Positions 57,865-64,000 of a stretch of DNA of 64,000 nt are shown here, piece by piece. The translations under genes were made by a program, and so were the position numbers. Source of the stretch: Pseudohoeflea suaedae (GTDB taxonomy: Bacteria; Pseudomonadota; Alphaproteobacteria; Rhizobiales; Rhizobiaceae); contig NZ_SMSI01000003.1 in the NCBI RefSeq assembly GCF_004354915.1, forward strand, positions 373,501 through 437,500. Reading direction: 5' to 3'. Below the pieces are notes generated by a model that searched no databases, was not told where the DNA came from, and saw only the letters and a program-made list of their open reading frames with translations. Every line of letters starts with the position of its first letter. Positions within the stretch are counted from its first letter, which is position 1.

Positions 57865-58566
57865 ATGCGCGTACTACTGATTGAGGATGACAGCGCCACG
57901 GCGCAGAGCATCGAATTGATGCTCAAGTCCGAGAGTTTTAATGTCTACACCACCGACCTCGGTGAGGAAGGTGTCGATCTGGGCAAGCTCTACGACTATG
58001 ACATTATCCTCCTGGACCTGAACCTGCCGGACATGTCCGGTTACGAAGTGCTCCGCACGCTTCGTCTGTCGAAGGTCAAGACACCCATTCTGATCCTCTC
58101 CGGCATGGCCGGCATCGAGGACAAGGTCCGGGGCCTCGGCTTCGGCGCCGACGATTACATGACCAAGCCGTTCCACAAGGACGAGCTGGTTGCCCGTATC
58201 CACGCCATCGTCCGTCGCTCGAAGGGCCATGCACAGTCGGTCATCACCACCGGCGATCTGGTCGTCAACCTCGACGCCAAGACCGTTGAAGTGGGCGCCC
58301 AGCGCGTTCACCTGACCGGCAAGGAATACCAGATGCTGGAGCTGCTCTCGCTCCGCAAGGGCACCACGCTGACCAAGGAAATGTTCCTCAACCACCTCTA
58401 TGGCGGTATGGACGAGCCGGAACTCAAGATCATCGACGTGTTCATCTGCAAGCTGCGCAAGAAGCTCGCCACGGCTGCCGGCGGCAAGAATTATATCGAA
58501 ACCGTCTGGGGTCGCGGTTACGTGCTGCGCGAGCCGGATGAGGGCGAGATCCGCGAAAGCGCCTGA
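57865..58566 (+). CDS. ctrA: Cell-cycle master response regulator CtrA
   Basis: Essential alphaproteobacterial regulator of replication, division and envelope genes. The 233-residue protein has a receiver domain starting [13 protein letters not shown] with phosphoacceptor Asp51 (L-L-D-L-N-L-P-D), and an OmpR-type winged helix ([34 protein letters not shown]). The short C-terminus lacks the two-alanine degron of Caulobacter CtrA but ends in E-S-A. The ATG at 57865 is preferred over a 34-codon upstream extension. sciP and chpT are both within 2 kb. Confidence 0.97.
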   Translation: MRVLLIEDDSATAQSIELMLKSESFNVYTTDLGEEGVDLGKLYDYDIILLDLNLPDMSGYEVLRTLRLSKVKTPILILSGMAGIEDKVRGLGFGADDYMTKPFHKDELVARIHAIVRRSKGHAQSVITTGDLVVNLDAKTVEVGAQRVHLTGKEYQMLELLSLRKGTTLTKEMFLNHLYGGMDEPELKIIDVFICKLRKKLATAAGGKNYIETVWGRGYVLREPDEGEIRESA

Positions 58567-58618
58567 TCTGCATGAAATCAAGCTGACCATCCCCGTCAGC
58601 ATGAGCCTGGTAAGAATG

Positions 58619-58646
58619 AGCCCGCCTTGCATGGCGGGCTTATTTC
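58619..58646 (+). terminator. Terminator of ctrA
   Basis: AGCCCGCC (58619-58626) pairs with GGCGGGCT (58633-58640) around a six-base loop, followed by a TATTT tail, 53 bases after the ctrA stop. It also lies just past the end of the convergent receiver gene. Confidence 0.75.
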
Positions 58647-58674
58647 GTTGGGCGTATCGCCGCGGGCTAACGGC

Positions 58675-59040
58675 TCAGGCAGCCAGCGAATATTTGGCGA
58701 ATGCCGCTTCGAGGACCTGGCGGTCGAAAGGCTTGGTGAGAAAATCGTCGGCACCGGCTCGCTTGCCGATCATCAGGACCTTGATGTCGGTTTCGATGGT
58801 GCAGTAGTAGATCCGCACCTTCTCGCCACCCTGCATCTGGCGCACGGTGTGAATGACGCTCAGCGCATCGGGCATTCCGGCATCGACGATCAGGATTGCG
58901 GGCAGTTGCGCTTCGCACATCATCAGCGCTTCGCTGCTGTTCGAAGCTTCCACCACCTGGAAGTTCATGCCGCCCAGGATCCGCTTCGCCACTTTGCAGA
59001 TCACTGCCGAATCGTCTGCGATCATCAACCGTTGTTGCAT
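58675..59040 (-). CDS. Single-domain response regulator between ctrA and chpT
   Basis: A 121-residue stand-alone receiver: M-Q-Q-R-L-M-I-A-D-D at the N-terminus, phosphoacceptor Asp53 in L-I-V-D-A-G-M-P-D, a threonine in Y-Y-C-T-I, and the conserved lysine in L-T-K-P-F. No output domain. It lies on the strand opposite ctrA and upstream of chpT's end, within the phosphorelay gene group. It is not clearly DivK or CpdR by its motifs. A CtrA-like site with one mismatch (TTAA-N7-TTGA, 59150-59164) lies 110 bases upstream, so CtrA may control it. A role in modulating ChpT-CtrA phosphate flow is inference. Confidence 0.85.
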   Translation of the reverse strand: MQQRLMIADDSAVICKVAKRILGGMNFQVVEASNSSEALMMCEAQLPAILIVDAGMPDALSVIHTVRQMQGGEKVRIYYCTIETDIKVLMIGKRAGADDFLTKPFDRQVLEAAFAKYSLAA

Positions 59041-59149
59041 CTCTTCACTCCTTGACCCTTCGCGGGCTTCCCCATCCGGCCGGAGTTTATTCCGACCGGA
59101 TTTGGTCAAGGTTATGCGAAACCAGCGAACATTCGGTAAGCAGACACGC

Positions 59150-59164
59150 TTAACAGTTGGTTGA
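59150..59164. promoter_or_regulatory. CtrA-like box upstream of the orphan receiver gene
   Basis: TTAA (59150-59153), seven bases and TTGA (59161-59164): one mismatch from the consensus. It lies in the 162-base gap between chpT and the receiver gene, upstream of the latter on the minus strand. Confidence 0.35.
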
Positions 59165-59202
59165 GCGGCGCGCGGGCCAAGGCGGCCCGCCTTCGGCCGG
59201 GA

Positions 59203-59844
59203 TCAGGCGGGTTGGGCGGTGAAGACGACCTCTTCGGCATTCGCCGAGCAGTTGATCTTCATTCCGGCCTCATCCGCCAGAAGCACGGTGTAATAGGGCT
59301 GGATCGCGTGTGCGTCGATGGCTTCCTCGACCTGACCCGAGTGGATTTCGAGGAATTTCGGCGGAACGCGGACCATGCGGCCCTTGCAGACCAGCTTGAA
59401 CTGGGGATTGGTTTCCAGTTCTTCGAGGGTGATGTCGACTGTGCCGCCACGCGGGATTGCACCGTAGGCGACGAGGAAAAGGTTGAGCAGCAGCTTCACC
59501 TTGTTCTTCGGAATGATGGCGCGCGGACCGGTCCAGGTGACTTCCGTCTTGGCGTCGGCCGAAACGAAGTCGATGACCGCCTTCTCGGCTTCCCCGGTAT
59601 CGATCGATGCACCGACAGAGCCGGATGCGCCGAAGGCGAGGCGGGCGAATTTGAGGCGCACCGAGGCGTTGAGCGCGCTCGTGCGGATCAGGTCCATCGC
59701 GTCTTCGTCGGCACCGCCCTCGTCGAGCAGTTCAAGACCATTGTTGATCGCGCCGACCGGCGAGATGACGTCGTGGCAGACACGGCTGCACAGCAACGCT
59801 GCGAGGTCGGGTCCCGAAAGTGTCAGATTGGGGTTCTTCGACAT
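59203..59844 (-). CDS. chpT: Histidine phosphotransferase ChpT
   Basis: Relays phosphate from the hybrid kinase CckA to CtrA and CpdR. 213 residues with a helical-bundle DHp-like domain carrying the phosphorylated His24 (S-R-V-C-H-D-V-I-S-P-V-G-A-I-N-N-G), and a degenerate ATPase-like C-terminal domain. The start at 59844 (M-S-K-N-P-N-L) is fixed by similarity; the 50-codon upstream extension is not conserved. It is 162 bases upstream of the orphan receiver gene on the same strand and 1.3 kb from ctrA. Confidence 0.93.
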   Translation of the reverse strand: MSKNPNLTLSGPDLAALLCSRVCHDVISPVGAINNGLELLDEGGADEDAMDLIRTSALNASVRLKFARLAFGASGSVGASIDTGEAEKAVIDFVSADAKTEVTWTGPRAIIPKNKVKLLLNLFLVAYGAIPRGGTVDITLEELETNPQFKLVCKGRMVRVPPKFLEIHSGQVEEAIDAHAIQPYYTVLLADEAGMKINCSANAEEVVFTAQPA

Positions 59845-60081
59845 GTGCCGTCTCCTGTCCCTTTGGTGTCCCGAATCGCCGATCGAGGCCGAAACTGCAC
59901 CGGAGCCGCGTCTTTCGCAAGCGAAAGCCCGGATTCGGGTCGCAGTCGAGCGCCCGTCGGATGCGGGATGGCTCGAGCCATAATGACACCACATTTGGTA
60001 AACCGCTTATTAATACCCTGGTTGCAAAATGGAACAGAACCGGACGGCGCGCGCCGTCACGTCTCTACCAGGAGTTCGACT

Positions 60082-60666
60082 ATGAAGCGTATCACCTCGA
60101 ACCTGATGATTGCCTTGCGGCTGATCGCGGCCCTTTTCATCGTGACCGGCCTGTCCGTTTCGGCGCAGGCCCAGCAGGCCAGTTCGAATTACACGGCCCA
60201 GGAGATCGTCGATGCCGGCCACGGCTTCTTCGGATCGACCTCGGGCGGTCTCGCCAAGCTGGTCGAGAAGGCTTTCCAGGATTACGGCCTGCCCAACGGC
60301 TATATTCTCGGGCAGGAAGCTTCCGGCGCCTTCATCGGCGGCCTGACCTATGGCGAGGGCGACCTCTACACCAAGAATGCCGGCCAGCACGAAGTTTTCT
60401 GGCAGGGCCCCTCGCTCGGTATCGATTACGGCGGCGACGGCAACCGCACCATGATGCTCGTCTATAATCTGCCGGCGATCGAGAGCATGTACGGGCGTTT
60501 CGGCGGCGTCAGCGGCTCGGCCTTCATCGTCGCCGGCCTCGGCATGACGGTGCTCCAGCGCGACGGCATGCTGGTCGTGCCGATCCGCACCGGTGTCGGC
60601 GCCCGCCTCGGCATCAATGTCGGTTATCTGAAAATGACGCCGCGGCCGACCTGGAATCCCTTCTGA
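60082..60666 (+). CDS. eipA: EipA-like periplasmic protein (DUF1134)
   Basis: A 194-residue DUF1134 protein with a signal peptide (~1-31, ending S-A-Q-A-Q) and a small beta-barrel-like core (G-G-L-A-K-L-V-E-K-A-F-Q-D-Y-G, then Y-G-E-G-D-L-Y, and V-P-I-R-T-G-V-G-A-R-L-G-I-N-V-G-Y-L). In Brucella the family member EipA supports envelope integrity and is a CtrA target. The ATG at 60082 follows AGGAG. A degenerate CtrA-like site (TAAA-N7-TTAA, 59999-60013) lies 69 bases upstream. It diverges from chpT. Confidence 0.92.
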   Translation: MKRITSNLMIALRLIAALFIVTGLSVSAQAQQASSNYTAQEIVDAGHGFFGSTSGGLAKLVEKAFQDYGLPNGYILGQEASGAFIGGLTYGEGDLYTKNAGQHEVFWQGPSLGIDYGGDGNRTMMLVYNLPAIESMYGRFGGVSGSAFIVAGLGMTVLQRDGMLVVPIRTGVGARLGINVGYLKMTPRPTWNPF

Positions 60667-60690
60667 TCCCTCCCGAAATGTCTGAACACC

Positions 60691-60720
60691 GGGCGGCCCC
60701 TGTGGCCGCCCTTTCTTTTT
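60691..60720 (+). terminator. Terminator of eipA
   Basis: GGGCGGCC (60691-60698) pairs with GGCCGCCC (60704-60711) around a five-base loop, with a T-rich tail, 24 bases after the stop codon. Confidence 0.9.
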
Positions 60721-60812
60721 CCGGGGCTGCGCAAGAGGTCTTTACTTGCCCGCCATGGCGGAACCGTGTTTAAAGCTGGCGCGGGGCGCAAACTAACGGG
60801 ACAATTTCGATC

Positions 60813-62171
60813 GTGATCGGGTTTCTGCTGCAATTCGCGCTTGGGTTTCTCGCCGCCGCTCTTATCGCCTTGCTGCTGGCGCCCGTCATTCATCGCCGCA
60901 TCGTCACGCTTACCGAGAGGCGCATGCGCGCCAGCGTTCCCCTGTCTGCCGCCGAGGTGAAGGCGGAAAAGGATTTCGCCCGCGCGGCATTCGCGGCCGA
61001 AAAGGCCAAGCTCGCAGTCGATCTGCGCAGCGAGCGCGATCGCACCTCCGTCCAGTTGAAAAAGAACATCAGGCTCGAGGAAAAGCTCGCCGAGGCGCGT
61101 GAGGAAGTGCTCGCCTTGACGCAGAAGAATTCCGAAGCGTCCGAGCAGGCCGGTCAGCTGCGCTCCCAGATCCGCGAACGCGATACAAGGCTCGAAACGC
61201 TGACGGGTGAAGCTGCGAAGGCAACCCGCGAGGTCAAGGAGCGCAGCAGCGAGATCGACAATCTGCGCCACCAGATCAATCGTCTGGAAGGCGGGATCGA
61301 AGAGATGAAGATCGACGTCGCCACCCGCGATACGGAGATCGAGAACTTCAAATCGCAGATCCAGGCACTGCGCGACGAGCGCGCCCGGCTGCGCGACGAC
61401 CTGCGCAGCCGCACCGCTTCGGGGCGCGAGGCGGAAATCCGCCTCAAGCAGGAAACCGAGCGCGCCAACGATCTCGACGCGCGTCTGGCAAAGGCGATCG
61501 CGACACTGTCCGACCGCGAGCAGTCGCTGGAAAACCGCAGCGCCGAAGTGGCGCGCCTGCAGGAGGAGAAGGCCAGGCTTTCGATCGACCTGAAGGAAGT
61601 CACGGATGATCTGAAGGCGGCGGAAAAGCAGCGCAAGGCGCTGGAAAAGGATATCGCCAAGGCCGAAGCCGCAAGCGAGCGGGAGCGCAAGGCGAATGAG
61701 AGGGCTGTCGCGAAGGCCGAGGCCCAGGCGGAGAAAGATGCGACGCGCGACGCTGCATCGGTGACGCCGATCAGGAAATCTCAGGGCACGCCGGAGGCGG
61801 AGGCTTCGGAAAACAGGCCCGCCAGGCCGCAAGCCGACAACATGCGGCCGGCCGAACGCACATCTCCGGCCAAAGGCAAGCTGCGCGAGGCCGATGAGGC
61901 CCGCAGCGACGAGGAGCTGATCGAGCATCTGCGTCTGCGCCAGACCGCTCTTGCAGAGCAGCTGAAGAAGGCGGACAAGCCAGGTGGCGATGCCGCGCTT
62001 CGCAACGAGATTGCCGAGATTGCCGCTCTGATGATCGACCTCACGGTGCGCCGTGACGGCAAGAATGGCCCGATCACCCGCATCCTTTCGGGCAATGAGG
62101 ACCAGATCGATGGAGCCGGCATGAGCCTCGCCGCACGGGCCAGGGCCCGGATGGAAGCCTCTTCGAACTGA
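60813..62171 (+). CDS. Membrane-anchored coiled-coil protein of unknown function
   Basis: 452 residues. An N-terminal membrane helix (~3-25) is followed by a basic segment, then a very long charged coiled coil (~45-320) with continuous heptads. A low-complexity Pro/Ala/Lys linker (~325-365) precedes a short conserved C-terminal domain (~375-440; L-R-L-R-Q-T-A-L-A-E-Q-L, then R-N-E-I-A-E-I-A-A-L-M). No enzymatic motif. The topology suggests a cytoplasmic rod tethered to the inner membrane, perhaps a spacer or scaffold. It resembles uncharacterised rhizobial proteins; the start at 60813 is GTG, as ATG is absent at that point. Confidence 0.8.
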   Translation: MIGFLLQFALGFLAAALIALLLAPVIHRRIVTLTERRMRASVPLSAAEVKAEKDFARAAFAAEKAKLAVDLRSERDRTSVQLKKNIRLEEKLAEAREEVLALTQKNSEASEQAGQLRSQIRERDTRLETLTGEAAKATREVKERSSEIDNLRHQINRLEGGIEEMKIDVATRDTEIENFKSQIQALRDERARLRDDLRSRTASGREAEIRLKQETERANDLDARLAKAIATLSDREQSLENRSAEVARLQEEKARLSIDLKEVTDDLKAAEKQRKALEKDIAKAEAASERERKANERAVAKAEAQAEKDATRDAASVTPIRKSQGTPEAEASENRPARPQADNMRPAERTSPAKGKLREADEARSDEELIEHLRLRQTALAEQLKKADKPGGDAALRNEIAEIAALMIDLTVRRDGKNGPITRILSGNEDQIDGAGMSLAARARARMEASSN

Positions 62172-62193
62172 GCGGCCAGGCGCGAGCGTGAAA

Positions 62194-63027
62194 TCAGCTC
62201 AGCCGTCCCATGGCGCGGGCGACCTGCCAGAGCGCAAGGCCCGTGGCGGTGGCTACGTTGAGGGAATCCATTCCCGGCGCCTGCGGAATGCGGACGGTCG
62301 TGGTGCGCGCCAATATGTCGGCCGGCAGGCCGGGGCCTTCCGCCCCGACCACGAGCGCGGTCCGTCCCGCGGGCCGTATATCCGCGATGTCAGTCTTGCC
62401 GCCGGGAGAAAGCGCGATCGTCGCAAAGCCCGCCTTGTCGAGCGCTGCGAGAATGTCGCTCGCTTCGCCGCCCTTGCAGAAGGGCACGCGCAGCGCCGCG
62501 CCCACCGAAACGCGGATCGCCTTGCGGTAGAGCGGCGCGCAGCAGGTTTCGTCGATCACCACCCCGTCGGCGCCGAAGACGCCGGCATTGCGGAAGATCG
62601 CACCCATATTGTCGTGGTTGGAAATCCCGCAGCAGGCGACGACCAGGGCGTTGCCTGGCAATCGATCGAGGAAGCCCGCGAGATCCGGGGGAGGGGCATG
62701 CCGCCCGAGCGCCAGTACGCCGCGGTGCATGGCAAAGCCGGTGATCGCGTCCATGACCGCGCGGTCGGCGACATAGACCGGTATGCCGGCATCGAGCTTG
62801 TCGATGATCTCGCCCGCGCCCTCGAGCCGGTTTTCGAGCACCAGAAGTTTCTCGACGGAAAAACGTTCGGTTGCCCCGAGAGACAGAAGCGCGTTGAGCA
62901 CCACCTTGCCTTCCGCGATGAAACGGTCACCGCGTCCGGCGATATCCTTCTCCTTCAGCGAGACGAATTCCGCGATGCGCGGATCGTCCGGGTCGCTGAT
63001 GCGGATCGGGATGATCGGGTCGCCCAT
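62194..63027 (-). CDS. SpoU/TrmH-family RNA 2'-O-methyltransferase
   Basis: A 277-residue SPOUT-fold methyltransferase that would 2'-O-methylate rRNA or tRNA ribose. The three SpoU motifs are present: N-M-G-A-I-F-R-N-A (motif 1), V-V-G-A-E-G-P-G-L (motif 2), and I-P-Q-A-P-G-M-D-S-L-N-V-A-T-A-T-G (motif 3), which forms the trefoil knot. An N-terminal substrate-binding domain (~20-100) is present. The exact target nucleotide cannot be told. It converges with the coiled-coil gene and is three bases downstream of a small membrane protein gene. Confidence 0.92.
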   Translation of the reverse strand: MGDPIIPIRISDPDDPRIAEFVSLKEKDIAGRGDRFIAEGKVVLNALLSLGATERFSVEKLLVLENRLEGAGEIIDKLDAGIPVYVADRAVMDAITGFAMHRGVLALGRHAPPPDLAGFLDRLPGNALVVACCGISNHDNMGAIFRNAGVFGADGVVIDETCCAPLYRKAIRVSVGAALRVPFCKGGEASDILAALDKAGFATIALSPGGKTDIADIRPAGRTALVVGAEGPGLPADILARTTTVRIPQAPGMDSLNVATATGLALWQVARAMGRLS

Positions 63028-63030
63028 GCC

Positions 63031-63420
63031 TTAACGGCCGACCTCGATCGTGCCGAGGCGGGTGCCGGAGGAGGCGTCATAGACGAGAACCTGGCTTGCG
63101 CCGTTGGCGGTGCCGAAAAAGGCGATGCGGTCGCCGTCGACCGACATCGACACCACCTCGAAACCCGGCGGCAGGTCGATGCGATCGACCAGCGGGGTGC
63201 TGCTGGGGGCCGCCGGAGCGTTGCCGGACGCAGCGGGAACAGCCGCGACATCTTCGGCGGGGCGCGTGAACTTGTAGACAATGGCGGCCAGCACGGCCAT
63301 AACACCGACAAACATGATGCCGATCGATACGGCGAGCAGCCGGACCATCTTGCGCCGCACTTTCTCCATTTCGGGGTCGAGCGGCTTTTCCTCGAGTTCG
63401 TCGGTCATCGGTCTGGTCAT
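63031..63420 (-). CDS. Small single-pass membrane protein (DUF6476-like)
   Basis: About 129 residues. A charged cytoplasmic N-terminus (~1-28), one membrane helix (~29-50; L-L-A-V-S-I-G-I-M-F-V-G-V), a low-complexity Ala/Pro/Ser stretch, and a small periplasmic strand-rich domain (G-F-E-V-V-S-M-S-V-D-G-D-R-I-A-F-F). It fits a small family of unknown function. Two in-frame ATGs (63420 and 63408) are possible starts. It is directly upstream of the SpoU methyltransferase gene and divergent from the pseudouridine synthase gene. Confidence 0.75.
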   Translation of the reverse strand: MTRPMTDELEEKPLDPEMEKVRRKMVRLLAVSIGIMFVGVMAVLAAIVYKFTRPAEDVAAVPAASGNAPAAPSSTPLVDRIDLPPGFEVVSMSVDGDRIAFFGTANGASQVLVYDASSGTRLGTIEVGR

Positions 63421-63449
63421 TCTCAATCCCTGAAAGGCAGGTCGGTCAG

Positions 63450-64000
63450 TTGCACGGTGCGTCTCCCTTTAACGAAAGCGCGGGCGAGTTGAAAGCCTTG
63501 GTTGTCGAAGGTGCGGGGGGGCGTCTTGACGCATGGATCGCGGCAGCCCTCGCTCCCGATTTCTCGCGCTCGCGGATCAAGACGCTGGTGAAGGACGGTC
63601 ACGTGTCCATCAACGGCACGCCCGCCACCGAGCCCAATCGCAAGCTGCATGACGGCGACCGTGTCGAGATCATGCTGCCGGAAGCCGCGGATCCGGTTCC
63701 GCAAGGGGAGGATATCCCGCTCGAGGTTCTCTACGAGGACGCCGATCTCATTGTCATCAACAAGCCTCCGGGGCTCGTCGTCCATCCGGCCGCGGGCAAC
63801 TGGACCGGCACGCTCGTCAATGCGCTCATCCACCATTGCGGCGACAGCCTGTCCGGAATAGGCGGGGTGAAGCGTCCCGGTATCGTGCATCGGCTCGACA
63901 AGGATACGTCGGGTGTGATGGTCGTCGCCAAGAACGATCTCTCCCATCGCCATCTTGCCGATCAGTTTGCCGATCACGGCCGCACGGGCGACCTCGAGCG
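63450..64000 (+). CDS. RluA/RluD-family pseudouridine synthase (5' part)
   Basis: Runs off the right edge. An S4 RNA-binding domain comes first (G-G-R-L-D-A-W-I-A, then R-I-K-T-L-V-K-D-G-H-V and V-E-I-M-L-P). The catalytic domain follows, with V-I-N-K-P-P-G-L-V-V-H-P and the active-site aspartate in H-R-L-D-K-D-T-S-G-V. The S4-plus-catalytic layout fits RluD, which modifies helix 69 of 23S rRNA. No ATG precedes the conserved region; the likely start is TTG at 63450, though a TTG at 63489 is also possible. Confidence 0.85.
   Translation, partial: MHGASPFNESAGELKALVVEGAGGRLDAWIAAALAPDFSRSRIKTLVKDGHVSINGTPATEPNRKLHDGDRVEIMLPEAADPVPQGEDIPLEVLYEDADLIVINKPPGLVVHPAAGNWTGTLVNALIHHCGDSLSGIGGVKRPGIVHRLDKDTSGVMVVAKNDLSHRHLADQFADHGRTGDLE

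Noticed and set aside
59161..60081. Long N-terminal extension of the eipA frame
   Set aside because: It overlaps chpT on the other strand and precedes a clean signal peptide at 60082.

Overview
The window is chromosomal core DNA of a high-GC alphaproteobacterium, most likely of the order Hyphomicrobiales (Rhizobiales), close to the Rhizobiaceae/Brucellaceae. The evidence is the set of genes: ctrA, sciP and chpT of the alphaproteobacterial cell-cycle circuit; an eipA (DUF1134) gene; rhizobial sqdBDC sulfolipid genes; the tkt-gap-pgk-fba glycolytic cluster; the ruvCAB and tol-pal clusters; Omp25/31-like outer-membrane barrels; and a serC RNA-type leader ahead of serC-serA. I see no rRNA, tRNA, CRISPR array, prophage or insertion sequence. 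Both ends cut genes: class I fructose-bisphosphate aldolase on the left and an RluA/RluD-type pseudouridine synthase on the right.

Layout. 1-7.05 kb: minus-strand central carbon genes fba (partial), pgk, a K+/H+ antiporter, gap and tkt. 7.4-16.3 kb: the zapA - 6S RNA - 5-formyl-THF cyclo-ligase neighbourhood, opened up by a LuxR-HTH/alpha-beta-hydrolase fusion gene and by a TetR-controlled RND efflux operon. 16.3-20 kb: a YmdB-type phosphoesterase, an MBL-fold hydrolase, yebC and a luciferase-like monooxygenase. 20.1-23.2 kb: ruvC-ruvA-ruvB with a VapBC-like toxin-antitoxin pair between ruvC and ruvA. 23.2-27.8 kb: a Tat-exported phosphoesterase, a Nudix hydrolase and the sqdBDC operon. 27.9-34 kb: ybgC, map, a RidA/TetR pair with three palindromic operators, and a Ku-LigD end-joining pair. 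34.1-44.5 kb: tolQRAB-pal-cpoB-tilS-ftsH-glmM. 45-47 kb: two paralogous outer-membrane barrels, each preceded by a perfect CtrA box. 47.1-55.7 kb: serC-serA, a DMT transporter, purA, a large single-pass membrane protein of unknown function, and mnmA. 55.9-60.7 kb: sciP, a PqiA-like protein, fliJ, ctrA, an orphan receiver, chpT and eipA. 60.8-64 kb: a coiled-coil membrane protein, a SpoU methyltransferase, a small membrane protein and the pseudouridine synthase.

How it fits together. Much of the window concerns envelope and cell-cycle control: ZapA, Tol-Pal/CpoB, FtsH, GlmM, two surface barrels, EipA and sulfolipid synthesis, with the CtrA phosphorelay (ChpT to CtrA) and its inhibitor SciP nearby. 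CtrA-type TTAA-N7-TTAA sites in the barrel promoters suggest that this regulator acts on genes within the same window. The accessory insertions (LuxR-hydrolase fusion, efflux operon, toxin-antitoxin pair, sqdBDC, RidA/TetR, Ku-LigD) sit in gaps of clusters that are usually contiguous in rhizobia.

I did not find a clearly new multi-gene system. The best candidates for something undescribed are the LuxR-HTH/alpha-beta-hydrolase fusion with a leucine in place of the catalytic serine, the triple-operator TetR/RidA unit, the orphan receiver between ctrA and chpT, and the 622-residue purA-linked membrane protein.
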